A stretch of DNA of 47,652 nucleotides from CAJBLF01 sp964430205 (GCA_964430205.1 CAYSER010000007.1:1-47652), one strand, 5' to 3'; counted from the stretch's first letter, positions 1 to 8,521 are shown. Made by a program: numbers and translations. Notes: generated by a model from the letters alone, not told the origin.

Positions 1-154
1 CAGTTGGCTATCCCGCTAAAGCGGGACTCGCAAGCTCGGAGCGTTTTGTAAAGTACTATTATTATGGGTGATTAGCTCAGTTGGCTATCCCGCTAAAGCG
101 GGACTCGCAAGTTCGGAGCGTTTTGTAAAGTATCATTATTATGGGTGATTAGCT
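1..154 (+). repeat. Two 77-bp tandem units: tRNA-Val 5' piece plus palindrome
   Basis: Two near-identical 77-bp units lie head to tail. Each contains the first ~22 bases of tRNA-Val (GGGTGATTAGCTCAGTTGGC), interrupted in the D-arm by an element starting with the palindrome TCCCGCTAAAGCGGGA (11-26 and 88-103). The tRNA-like GAGCG resumes after the insert. The units run directly into a complete-looking tRNA-Val at 143. They look like degenerate tRNA copies with an insertion; a misassembled tRNA array is an alternative. Confidence 0.75.
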
Positions 155-213
155 CAGTTGGCTAGAGCGTTTCCTTGACGTGCACGAGGCCACAGGTTCG
201 AGTCCTGTATCAC
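143..213 (+). tRNA. tRNA-Val (anticodon GAC), 3' end in assembly gap
   Basis: The cloverleaf has acceptor GGGTGAT, D-arm GCTC/GAGC, loop TTGACGT (anticodon GAC) and T-arm ACAGG/CCTGT, then ATCAC just before ten Ns. The text after the gap begins ACCCACCA, so the tRNA probably ends in an encoded CCA. The anticodon stem TTTCC/GCACG pairs badly (two mismatches and a wobble), unlike a healthy tRNA, so this copy may be degenerate or a misassembled consensus. Confidence 0.65.
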
Positions 214-223
214 NNNNNNNNNN
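214..223. other. Assembly gap (10 N)
   Basis: Ten Ns split the tRNA-Val 3' end, as expected where a short-read scaffold meets a tandem tRNA repeat. Confidence 0.95.
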
Positions 224-240
224 ACCCACCATTCCCATGT

Positions 241-309
241 TATGATTACAAGCAGGGGTCATAGGCCCGCCCCGTAGTCCTACGGGGTTCAGTCCTGTAT
301 CACCCACCA
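241..309 (+). pseudogene. tRNA-Val(TAC) relic with palindrome in the T-arm
   Basis: TTACAAGCAGGGGTCATAGG matches the anticodon and variable region of tRNA-Val(TAC) at the window end, but the 5' half is missing. The T-arm is split by the palindrome CCCCGTAGTCCTACGGGG at 271-288. The tRNA then resumes with AGTCCTGTATCACCC and an encoded ACCA. It cannot fold as a normal tRNA, so I call it a relic. Confidence 0.7.
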
Positions 310-318
310 TTAAGAAAC

Positions 319-345
319 ACTGCCTCTAGGTCAGTTTTTTTTTAT
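319..345 (+). terminator. Possible terminator after tRNA-Val relic
   Basis: A weak hairpin (ACTG/CAGT) is followed by nine Ts. It resembles the better terminator at 403-428, which follows the next tRNA-Val 3' fragment. Confidence 0.4.
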
Positions 346-357
346 CTGCATGATACC

Positions 358-388
358 ACCCCGCAGTACTGCGGGGTATCACCCACCA
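358..388 (+). pseudogene. tRNA-Val 3'-end fragment behind a perfect palindrome
   Basis: ATCACCCACCA, the 3' acceptor strand plus CCA of tRNA-Val, directly follows the perfect palindrome ACCCCGCAGTACTGCGGGGT at 358-377. No other tRNA part is present. The palindrome shares the CCCCGyAG/CTrCGGGG arms with the insert at 271-288. Confidence 0.65.
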
Positions 389-402
389 TCATCCAATGAA
401 TG

Positions 403-428
403 AACTGATAGTAGGTCAGTTTTTTTTC
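403..428 (+). terminator. Rho-independent terminator
   Basis: Stem AACTGA/TCAGTT with a 7-base loop is followed by a T-run. It closes the tRNA-Val repeat region. Confidence 0.6.
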
Positions 429-443
429 TTTTTTTAGGACTCT

Positions 444-471
444 TGACAAATATCTTTCAATAAATATAATC
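444..471 (+). promoter_or_regulatory. Sigma70-type promoter
   Basis: TTGACA (444-449) and TATAAT (466-471) are both perfect consensus boxes, separated by 16 bp, 31 bases before the ATG at 503. Confidence 0.75.
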
Positions 472-502
472 TCAACTTCAGTTTTATCATCTTTTACTAA
501 CG

Positions 503-1342
503 ATGAGCAGAAAACATACGTCATCTCTCGATACATCATCCACTCCTCCTGAGAATCCTGATGAACTATCCGCGGAACAGCTTAAATTGACACTCAAACA
601 ACGTCTTTCCAGATTGTTGATGAATACAGAAAGGCGCGATAAGGACTTGATACCCAAACTAGCTCAGATCAAGGATGAAATGCATGAGAATTTTATCCGT
701 ACCTGATCACGGAAGTCTTCGTATATCGATGATATATTTCGGCTCTATGCCGATAAAGATCAGGATATAACCATCTCTAAGCCTCAGATGAAGCTTTTTT
801 CCCAATATCCCATCAGTATACCAGATATCCCTGAACATGAGCCTATCAGGGTGACTCAATATCTCAAAACTTTAAGATTCATCAGAGCGTGATTAGATTC
901 AATGATCCATGATATCAGACCGCTCGTGAATGCGGCCAATCGTGATGCGGAAGCAGAGATAAAAAAAGAAAGCACATGAATTTTCCATACGAATTATGAT
1001 ATGGAAGACGAAAAACAGAGAGAGCATGAATATGCTAGGAAACATTTGCGTGATGCTATGTCCAATACTCCTTACAACCATGACCGATTACTCCAACATC
1101 AACATACCGTTCCGAGCGATATTTCAGCCAACGGCTATAAGGACTTGATGGAGTTTGCTCTCTTAGGATTCACTTATTTCAATAATAAGTCTGCAGTGTA
1201 TGATGCATTCCTTCCGGAACAGCTCACCTCAGAACAGGTATCTTTCACGTTGCCGGGATTCCATCCGACAACCCTTTCCTTATGATCTTTCCTGAAAATA
1301 TTGGAACATCTCGATTTCAAGAGACATCTCTTTGCCGTATAA
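503..1342 (+). CDS. Hypothetical protein
   Basis: With UGA as Gly this is a continuous 279-residue frame ending in TAA. Under the standard code it breaks at four TGAs (first at 704). The ATG at 503 follows a consensus promoter. The protein is hydrophilic and charged, with no signal peptide or membrane segment that I can see. Residues ~20-65 look helical and rich in Lys/Arg/Glu, and the middle (~150-185) is again Glu/Arg/Lys-rich. I recognise no family. It is a single plus-strand gene, convergent with the primase-like gene that ends 12 bp downstream. A cytoplasmic helical protein is the most that can be said. Confidence 0.7.
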
Positions 1343-1354
1343 TATATCGTAGCT

Positions 1355-2218
1355 TTATAATAATGAGATATAGGATTCCCTATCTTCCCGGATGCTTTCC
1401 GGTGTAATTTTCTGTAATCTCTTTATCAGATTCCTATCCGCTAATTCATCTTTGCTGACAGGCACCGTGATCCCGTCTATCGTCTTGCTGTCTTTGATGT
1501 GGAGCGAGAATGGACATCTTGCCAGTTTCCCTGGAGGTGTGTTGCTCGTATCCAAGATCAGCGCTCCTTTTTTCCTTTCATGGCCTGCCAACACCTTCAA
1601 TCCTGTCATTTCGCTTACTGTTGCTGCTCGCTTGGTGATGATGCTTTCTTCTTTGCCTTTACCGAAGCTTAGGTATGCATCGTAGAATGAGTGATCTATC
1701 GTCTTTTTCAGCAATAGGTAGATATGAAAACTCGAGCCTGTCCAGAGAATCAATGGCCTATATTTGACAAGCTTTGCGAATGCCTTATCTGTAGCTATCA
1801 CCTTGATCAATGCGTCCGTGACTTTTCTCGCATCATCTGAAGAATTGTTCTGTCTGTCGATATCTATGAAAATTCTGTCGATGGTATTTCAAAATTCATT
1901 GTTGCATGCATAGAAAAGATTGACCAATTTCCTTGGTACGAAATATTGCCGCAAGAGCACTTGTTTCGGTGTGAGCTGATCCTCTACTTCATCGAGATGA
2001 TGATTCGCTCTCAGACGGAGGTAGTCTTCATCTATCTCGTCAAAATCGTTTATATAGAGCGGAGGATTCTTGGTCCCTCTTTTGAGCAGAACAAATCTCT
2101 CGCCCACTATCTTCGTCGCTATTTCCTTTCATCTCATGAGTTTTTTGAGATAGGGGGCCATTTTTCCATATCGTCAGAGGACATCCAGGTTCCCATAAGG
2201 ATGAAGCAGATCTGTCAT
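1355..2218 (-). CDS. Archaeo-eukaryotic-type primase (PriS/LigD-Pol-like)
   Basis: This 287-aa frame has UGA-coded glycines (for example residue 15 and residue 110). It shows the three catalytic motifs of the AEP superfamily in order: motif I FIDID (D119, D121), motif II S-x-H in GSSFH (H165), and motif III hhD in ILD (D213). RCPFSLHIK follows at 224-232, a stretch typical of PriS and LigD primase domains. AEP enzymes make primers or fill gaps on DNA using two metal ions held by these acids. No DNA ligase or Ku gene is adjacent; neighbours are tRNA-Leu and unknown genes, so replication, NHEJ-like repair or an element-derived role all remain open. Length suits a lone catalytic domain. I am fairly sure of the superfamily and unsure of the role. 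Confidence 0.75.
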
Positions 2219-2310
2219 TGATTATACGTTTAAGCGATAAAACGACGAAACGATTAAACGATAAACATTGATTACTCTAGTAGATATACTGATTCGCTAT
2301 TGCATGTAAA

Positions 2311-2336
2311 CAAAAAAATCTGCGTATCAGCAGATT
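2311..2336 (-). terminator. Terminator for tRNA-Leu(CAG)
   Basis: On the minus strand the stem AATCTGC/GCAGATT is followed by a run of Ts. It lies downstream of the tRNA-Leu and its duplicate fragment. Confidence 0.65.
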
Positions 2337-2345
2337 ATTCTCTCT

Positions 2346-2402
2346 TGCCGCCGAGGGGACTTCGTCCTGCAGTCCTGCGGGGTCGAACCCCTATGTCTTG
2401 TT
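2346..2402 (-). pseudogene. tRNA-Leu 3' relic with palindrome-like insert in the T-arm
   Basis: The sequence repeats the 3' end of the intact tRNA-Leu at 2431 (TGCCGCCGAGGGG ... TCGAACCCCTA) but about 22 bases, ending CCTGCGGGG, sit inside the T-loop. The insert resembles one arm of the CCCCGyAG/CTrCGGGG palindromes in the tRNA-Val relics at the window start. The 5' half of the tRNA is missing. Confidence 0.65.
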
Positions 2403-2430
2403 ATGTAAGTGATCCATTGTTGCTTAGTAT

Positions 2431-2512
2431 TGCCGCCGAGGGGATTCGAACCCCTACGTCTTGCGACATACGCACCTGAAGCGTACGTGTCTACCAATTC
2501 CACCACGACGGC
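2431..2512 (-). tRNA. tRNA-Leu (anticodon CAG)
   Basis: Complete class II tRNA: acceptor GCCGTCG/CGGCGGC, anticodon stem TACGC/GCGTA with loop TTCAGGT, a long variable arm and T-arm GGGG-TTCGAAT-CCCC. The discriminator is A and CCA is not encoded. Confidence 0.93.
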
Positions 2513-2555
2513 GAAAATGCCTGCAAGTGCAGGCCTTATCCTTCTCTATGGAGAT

Positions 2556-2873
2556 CTATTTTCTTTTCGTTGTTTTCTTCGCTATCGCTTTGACTATCTT
2601 TGGCTGTACTTTCTCTGTCATTGGTGAGGATTTTACTGTCGCAACTCTCTCTTTTTTCTGGAAAAAGATCAGATAGATGATTGGCAGGATGCCTAGCGTA
2701 TTGAAGATGAAAATGCAGATGAACCGTACCAATTGTCTCTTTGTTCCCGCTTTTCGGAGAGCGATACCCTTTCGGACTGCATCTCGGATTAGAATGAGTG
2801 AGAGCAAAATCGTTGTTCCTTTCGCTAGAACCGGTGTTAAACTTGTCGTGATCGCTGCTGCCTGTGTTTCCAT
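2556..2873 (-). CDS. Small two-helix membrane protein (DUF5652-like)
   Basis: The 105-aa protein starts at METQAAAITT. Two hydrophobic segments (~15-35 and ~55-75) are joined by a basic loop (RKAGTKRQ), and the Lys-rich tail is likely cytoplasmic. The second helix with TLGILPIIYLIFF resembles the small DUF5652-type membrane proteins common in CPR genomes. An upstream in-frame Met (2972) exists, but it would overlap the end of the neighbouring gene, so I prefer the start at 2873. None of its four glycines uses UGA. It lies 29 bp after another membrane protein and is probably cotranscribed with it. Function unknown. Confidence 0.65.
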   Translation of the reverse strand: METQAAAITTSLTPVLAKGTTILLSLILIRDAVRKGIALRKAGTKRQLVRFICIFIFNTLGILPIIYLIFFQKKERVATVKSSPMTEKVQPKIVKAIAKKTTKRK

Positions 2874-2902
2874 GGTATGATGATTTATATGGTAAAAAAA
2901 AT

Positions 2903-3415
2903 CTATTTTTTCATCGTATTGAAGAACTCTTTTGCCGGGCAGCAAAGTCATCCTTGTTTGCAATGCTTGCATGCGAGCCTACTTCTCACACAATTATTCC
3001 CTTGGGTAGCAAGTACGATGATCAGAATGATGCTTATCAGTATCCATCGTCTGAAGCCATTGGTCAGGAGGACAATTCCTGTGATGATCGGGATAAGCGA
3101 AACCAATGCATCGGGTATGAGGTCTTTTCGTGAAATCTTTCTGTTGATGAATTTTTCTGGTTTTCCTTTGGGATAGATCAACGCACTCAATCTCCCTTTG
3201 CCGAAAGCACAATATTTTCCGTAATATCGGCAGTTCCTACAGCTCTTTTGGAGCAATCTCAATTCCAGATAGAGAATCAATATGATATAGCTGATTCATC
3301 GGAATGTCCCTGTCTGAAATATGATGATCGTCCCTATGATATCGATGGCTAATGCATTCAGGTTGGATATCATGATGATCCATCGTGGATATTGTTCATA
3401 GGTTTTTGTCATCAT
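2903..3415 (-). CDS. Membrane protein with cysteine motif, unknown function
   Basis: A 170-aa frame joined across two UGA-Gly codons. An N-terminal hydrophobic helix (~12-45) is followed by a cytoplasmic-looking segment with CRNCRYYGKYCAFGKGRL, then two further helices (~95-135) and a Cys-rich tail (CKHCK...CC). The clustered cysteines could bind metal, but I do not recognise a characterised family. It starts 5 bp after ruvB, so the two are probably cotranscribed and possibly translationally coupled. Two adjacent ATGs (3415, 3412) are possible starts. A membrane location is clear; the role is not. Confidence 0.65.
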
Positions 3416-3420
3416 CTTGG

Positions 3421-4362
3421 TTATGTGACTAAAATCCTTCCCATGCCTGTTTTTTCTATCTTTCCGAGCTTCAAAAGCAAGGGTTCGATATCTTCTTCCA
3501 CTGCTTTTTCGTTGACTCATAGCTGGACCGCTATCGCTTTGACCCCCATCGGCCTATCGGTTTTCTCGAGGATTTCCAGGTATTTTTTGTGAAGGGGAGT
3601 CATTCCGCCTTCGTCGATCTCGCTGCGTTTTAGGAAATCTTCCCATAATGTCTCAGTCAGTATCTTCTCTTTTGATTCCGTAATAACGAAATCTCTTATC
3701 TTGATGCAGAGATTATGGATTTCTCTAGGGACAGCACCGACTTTGTCGCTGATCTTTTTGATGATTTCATCATCTGCCACTATGCCGTACTGCGTCAGAT
3801 ATTTCTTGATGATGACTTCCTTCTCATGCGGTGTATATTCCATGAAATGGAAATGATAGACAAATCTGTTCTTGATCGGTTGGCTCAGGGATTCGGATTT
3901 TGTCGTCGCGCCGATAAGCGTGAATGGGTTGATCGGTATCCTGACATTACCTCATTCAGGCATGACCATATCGATGACGAAGTCTTCCATCGCGATATAG
4001 AGCACCTCTTCGATATTCGGCTTCAATCTGTGGATCTCATCGATGAAGAGGATATCGCCTGTTTCAAGTGTATTGAGTATGCTTATGATCTCTGATGGCT
4101 TTGTGATTGCATATCCCGTCACTGCCTTGATGTTCACTTGCCCTTGTTTCGATATGATATGCGCCATCGTCGTTTTCCCGAATCCGCTTGGACCGGAAAA
4201 TAACATATGGCCTATGTGTCATTTTCTTTTCTTGCCGCTTTCTATAGCGGTCTTTACAACACCTTTGATATGTTCCTGTCCGATGAATTCTTCGAAGGTA
4301 TCAGGTCTTCCACTGTGACTGATGTTAAGCAATTTGTCCGTATTGATTTTCTTTACTTCCAT
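3421..4362 (-). CDS. ruvB: Holliday junction branch-migration ATPase RuvB
   Basis: This 313-aa AAA+ protein drives branch migration of Holliday junctions with RuvA. It shows the N-terminal RPDTFEEFIGQ, Walker A GPSGFGKTT (57-65), Walker B FIDE (D108, E109), sensor 1 IGATT, and the C-terminal winged helix ending in GMGRILVT. At least three glycines are UGA, including those in KKRKGHIGHM and MPEGGNVR. RuvB usually reads GPPGLGKTT in Walker A, so PSGF is a mild variant. Length is near the usual ~330. It sits in a minus-strand run with small membrane genes; ruvA and ruvC are not in this window. Confidence 0.95.
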
Positions 4363-4415
4363 GTTTCAACGCTTAAACGCTAAAATGTTCAAATGCTAAA
4401 ATGATTCTCTGATGG

Positions 4416-4841
4416 CTATTCCGCTTTCTTGTTCTGTTTCATGAATCTTGGGTAGTGTACTATCAGGAGGATTAAAAATAATGCTGTCCGTATTCATCAG
4501 TTCAGGACATCGGTCTTGAAGGTAGCTTGCCTAGATTGGATGAGCATGGTTTTCTTCTCCGCCTTGCATTTCTCTTTCTCTGCTTCTGTAGGCGTTTCGT
4601 AATTGTTCGGATTCGTCGCAGTCGGTTTCGCTATTGTGGTTGTACCGCAGGAATCGATCTCATAATATCTCTCTCAAATGATGTATTCGTCATTGGTTAT
4701 GATGACTTTCTTTCCTATTGTGTAGAGGAAGAGGCCGAGAGAGACCAGCGTGCCTATCATACCGACAAGGGTCATGAGTAGGAAGTAGATTTTCAAGACT
4801 GTCCATCCATGTGATTTGCCTTGAACCGGTTTTGTTGCCAT
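4416..4841 (-). CDS. Membrane protein, unknown function
   Basis: The 141-aa frame uses UGA-Gly after DEYII and twice in VLNGGIRT. A short basic N-terminus (MATKPVQGKSHG) precedes a hydrophobic helix at ~17-45, then a ~65-residue polar domain (TTIAKPTATNPNNYETPTEA), then a second helix (~115-130) and a short basic tail ending PRFMKQNKKAE. That pattern suggests two membrane helices flanking an external loop. I recognise no family. It lies between the SLH protein and ruvB, 53 bp upstream of ruvB. Confidence 0.6.
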
Positions 4842-4914
4842 ATCGTGGTATAAAGAGAATAAAAAATTTTGTTTCAACAAAGTCTTTAATGTCTAACGTT
4901 TAAGTCCTAATGAA

Positions 4915-6699
4915 TTATTTGGTTTGGTTGATCTTATAATATGCATTGGTATTACTGATCGGATTTATGGAGAACGTCGAGTCGTTTATCCTGATAATTC
5001 CTTCTATGAGCGAAAGATTGCTAACGATAAAGCTTGTTGTTCATATCTTTTTCTCTTCATCCAATGAAAATACGTCTCAGAACCATTGGAAATTGTTGTC
5101 GAAATATTCTTTGATGTTGGATCTTACTACCTTATATCTTTGTCATAATATCTCTATATATCCGATATTGAAATTGCCGTTTTGCAAAAGGTTCATGTCT
5201 ACGTAGACATTAGATTCCGGTAGATTGTTGGTACCTGTCCTGATGGATCATGGCACTGTGCTTACGACTTGATTCTGTACTAGATCGCTATTCATGTTTT
5301 GGAGGATTTGGTATTTTACCTTGAATCTATAAAGGAATAATGCTACTTCGTATCTGGTGATCGGATTCTCGAAGGTGACCGCGTCTGCAGGTCCTATCAT
5401 GCCTAAGTCCTGAGCCTTCTCGAAATAGTTTTTCCATCGGGGCGTTGTCGTCTCATCCAACACCTTTCCTTCAAACAATCTGATGATCGATGCTATGAAT
5501 TGAGATTTGTTGATCGTGCCTTTCGGAGTGAAGTATCCATTTGATCATTTCATGATTCCCATAGCACATGCTGTCTCTACGTAGGTCATCAATGATCCAT
5601 CGGCATCGGAGATGTCCTTGAAGATACACTCATTCGGCAATGCTCCGCTGGTTGATGTCCCGAATCCAAAGATGTTAGCGAACAATGTTATGATCTTGGC
5701 TGCCTGTTCCCTATTGAGGATTTCAAAAGGTCTATATTCTGCAATGGTTTTGAAGTTGGTCAGTCCGTTGTCGTTCATTCGTCTGATTGCTTCTAGGAGC
5801 TCCGGATCGTTGTTTATGCTCAAGGAATCAGCCAATGTTCAGAAGCTATCAAGGATTCAGCTGCTGATCGATTGCCCTGTAGTTCAGATATCAGCCAATC
5901 TGCTGAGCATCATCAGCTTCATGGTTTCATTCGTTACGATATTCCTGAATCTGTAGATGTATATCGCCATCTCTCTTCTGGTGATGCTCGTGTCGAAGAG
6001 TGTCTGACTATTGAGTGTGGTGAGCCCTAGTGCTTGCCCTTTCACATAATATTCACCCCATCGAGGTACTTTGCTCTCATTCGAGACTTTTCCTTCGAAT
6101 ATCCTTACCAAGAGTGCCATTGCTTGCGGCCTGGTCAATTTCTGCGTCGGCATGAACCTATTGTCTGTCGTACCTTTGAATATACCTCGTTTGCATGTGT
6201 TCTCCACATATCCTGAAAGCGTAGGATCGATTGTATTCGCATCGATGAAGGTGCATGCCGTATTCTTGGTAGTCTGTTCATATCAGAGTGTCACGAATGC
6301 CTGTCCTATCATCTTAGCAGCTTCTTCCCTTGTTAATCAATCTTCTGGTCTGAAGTTCTCTTCATTATCATACATGGTTAGTCCATTGTCGTACATCCAT
6401 GCCAATGCTTGTTGGAATTCCGTGCCTGTATAGGTCGCCGTATTTTCAGCAGTGCCTGATCATACATCTTCTATGGTGCCTGTAGATGTCGATCATGTAG
6501 TCGTCGATCATGTAGCCGTCGATCATGTCGTGGTTGTTCATGATCATATGTCTCCAGTTCCGGTGATGATACTTATCTTTTTGGTAACTGGATCTATCAC
6601 GATCTGGAATCCTCATGTCGTTTCCGCTTTTGCAGGGAATATGAACGATACTAAGGCTAAGGTCAGGATCACGAATCATCAAAGTAGTCTCTTGTTCAT
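4915..6699 (-). CDS. Secreted S-layer homology (SLH) domain protein
   Basis: This 594-aa protein has an N-terminal signal sequence (MNKRLLGGFVILTLALVSFIFPAKA). A Gly/Ser/Thr linker (~49-75) follows, with all but its last glycine encoded by UGA. Repeated SLH-type segments come next (for example LTREEAAKMIGQAF, LTRPQAMALLVRIFEG, ITRREMAIYIYRFR, LNREQAAKIITLF, ITRYEVALFLYRF). SLH repeats normally anchor proteins to cell-wall polymers; here they form two blocks of about three. The last ~110 residues are non-SLH and may be the exposed part. A promoter-like pair lies just upstream. The neighbouring small membrane genes suggest an envelope locus. Confidence 0.85.
6481..6546 (-). repeat. 15-bp coding repeats in SLH protein linker
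   Basis: On the coding strand a 15-base unit (TGATCGACxxCTACA) recurs about three times, each encoding Gly-Ser-Thr-Thr/Ala-Thr with glycine as UGA. It forms the flexible linker after the signal peptide. Confidence 0.7.
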
Positions 6700-6748
6700 G
6701 AATATGCTTTTAAACAGTAAAATTGCGAAACAATATGATTCATGCTAA

Positions 6749-6776
6749 GATATATCAAATATATGAGTCGTTTCAA
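6749..6776 (-). promoter_or_regulatory. Promoter for SLH gene
   Basis: On the minus strand TTGAAA and TATATC are separated by 16 bp, about 50 bases upstream of the SLH start codon. Confidence 0.55.
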
Positions 6777-6871
6777 TACTAAATCTTGCCTGGAAATCTT
6801 TTCCGCTCGCCTTTTCTTTTTTTTGTGCTGATGCGTATTATGCCCAGAAAAAGGCTTTTCGATAAAAAAGG

Positions 6872-6899
6872 TTGAAAATCTCTATCAAAAACATAGTAT
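6872..6899 (+). promoter_or_regulatory. Promoter for ndk
   Basis: TTGAAA, a 16-bp spacer and TAGTAT lie 43 bases before the ndk ATG. Confidence 0.45.
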
Positions 6900-6941
6900 C
6901 CTAAAAAATCCTTTTATTTTTTTTGTTATTCTTCTGAAAAA

Positions 6942-7445
6942 ATGACTCATATCCAAAGAACTTTGGTTGTATTGAAACCTGATAGTGTAGGTCGTAGCAT
7001 TGTCTGAGAAATCATCTCCCGTTTCGAAAGAGCGTGACTTCATATCGTAGGTATGAAGATGATAAAACCCGATAAAGATTTCTTCTATCATCATTATGAG
7101 ACCATCTGAACGATGATCACTAGGCATGGAGAAAAAATATTCGAAGATACTGTAGCTACCATGATGAAGGCTCCTGTCATCGCTATCGTCCTTGAGGGTG
7201 TCGAAGTCGTTGAATACGTCCGCAAGATCGTCTGATCCACCGAACCGAAATCAGCTGCTCCTGGAACCATCAGAGGGGACTTCGCTCATATGTCATACAA
7301 CTATGCCAACGAAACCCAGATCTGAATACCAAATCTTGTCCACGCCTCAGGGAATCCCACGGAAGCTGAAGCTGAGATCAAACATCGATTTTCAGATGAT
7401 GAAATGTTCGAGTATGATCCTCTGCATAGCAAATTCACTCGTTAA
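6942..7445 (+). CDS. ndk: Nucleoside diphosphate kinase
   Basis: The 167-aa enzyme moves the gamma phosphate of NTPs onto NDPs through a phosphohistidine. The N-terminus THIQRTLVVLKPD, the RGDFA motif and NLVHASGNPTEAEAEI with catalytic His ~134 are all present. It is slightly longer than the usual ~140-150 aa because of an insertion around residues 112-128. Five of its twelve glycines are UGA (for example in IVGEI, RAGLH and TIGTM), which makes it a good reference for the recoding. rpmE follows 101 bp downstream on the same strand. Confidence 0.95.
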
Positions 7446-7546
7446 TCATTCTTTTTGGTCGCGGGTTTAGAAAGTTGCGAGTTACTATATTAACCTTCCA
7501 AACCTTTCAAACCTTTCAAACTTTTTAACTTATTATCATTAGATCA

Positions 7547-7789
7547 ATGAAAACATGAATACATGGAAATTATTATAAGGACGTAGAAGTCCAATGTATC
7601 TGCGGTGCCAAATTCACCGTCAATACCACTATACCTGGTCCTATCAAGGTTGAAACCTGCTATCAATGTCATCCTGCATTCAATAAGGATAAGGTCATCA
7701 AGAAGGTGATTAAGTGAAGAATGGAGAAATTCCTTGAGAAGCAGAAGAAGATGGATTCTATCGCCAAACTCACACCGAAGAAGAAATAA
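7547..7789 (+). CDS. rpmE: 50S ribosomal protein bL31
   Basis: An 80-aa frame with the family N-terminus MKTGIHGNYY, where the invariant Gly of KTGIH is UGA, followed by the core VQCICGAKFTVNTT and ETCYQCHPAF. Four cysteines (CxC and CxxC) suggest the zinc-binding form of bL31. A second UGA-Gly sits in VIKGRM. The protein is part of the large ribosomal subunit. It has the usual length plus a Lys-rich tail. Its start is fixed by the conserved MKTGIH. Confidence 0.95.
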
Positions 7790-7795
7790 ATTTTA

Positions 7796-7862
7796 GCTTG
7801 AAGCTTAAAGCTTGGAGACCGCCTCCCGGACGGGCAGGCTTGAGGCTCGAGCCTTTATGAGG
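7796..7862. repeat. GC-rich palindrome cluster between rpmE and next gene
   Basis: A patch with several short inverted repeats (AGCTTGAAGCTTAAAGCTT, AGGCTCGAGCCT, and CCGCCTCCCGGACGGGCAGG) stands out by base composition. It resembles the short palindromic insertions seen elsewhere in the window and overlaps one possible start of the next gene. Confidence 0.5.
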
Positions 7863-7868
7863 CGAGCT

Positions 7869-8498
7869 ATGTTGAGAAAACAGATCATGAAAAGGTATGT
7901 AGATGTAGATACTATTTTTCATGTAATCTGACATAATTCCAGTGTGTTTCTTCTCCTGACATTGAGGACGTTAGTGTTCCTTCTGGTGTTGTATGTATTA
8001 TATGTGGTGCTGGACAGATATATCGTTTGGCCTTATCTCTCCTGGTCTTTTGCTCTCTTGGGCATATGATTCTTCATTAAGTTCATTCTTGATTTCCTCA
8101 ATATCTATCTTGATGGATTGATACTCTCAGAGTGAGGGATCACTATGTTTATGCGGGAATGACTTTTTGAATACAAAACCGATTTTTTCGAACGGAATAA
8201 GATAGAGACCGTTTCCCACAATCAGAATAGTTTCCGGGATAAGCTTTTTTCCAAAGGCGATCTTCTCATCAAGCTTGAGCATGGTATAGAATATCCTTTC
8301 GAGAATATTAATTCCCCCCAAAAGCAGGCTGATAGAATTATGAAGCTCAAAACACAATTCTGATGACCTCTTTCTGATGAAAAATCCGTATCCATCAATG
8401 ATGAGAAGATGTCTATCATCGCTGAAGCATTGAGTGAAGTAGTCAAGGAATATATGGATAAGAAAACTGAACAAGAAAATGATGAAGAAGATTATTAA
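7869..8498 (+). CDS. Membrane protein with PH-like (YdbS-type) domain
   Basis: The ~209-aa frame has two hydrophobic helices (~22-70: FLLLTLRTLVFLLVLYVLYVV and WSFALLGIGFFIKFIL). A cytoplasmic domain beginning ILSEGGITMFMREGLFEYKTDFFERNKIETV follows. The pattern of two helices and a beta-rich domain with 'kiesV' matches bacterial PH-like membrane proteins, whose role is poorly known. The tail is acidic. At least five glycines are UGA. ATGs at 7857, 7869 and 7887 are all in frame; I chose 7869 because GAGG lies upstream. A related gene lies at 14520. Confidence 0.65.
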
Positions 8499-8521
8499 TC
8501 TCTGATTTTCAATCCCTAAAA

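Noticed and set aside
1..154. CRISPR array
   Set aside because: The 77-bp units are contiguous without unique spacers and contain tRNA sequence.
4915..6699. A field of pseudogenes broken by stop codons
   Set aside because: All breaks are TGA and none is a frameshift. Reading TGA as Gly gives intact conserved proteins across the window.
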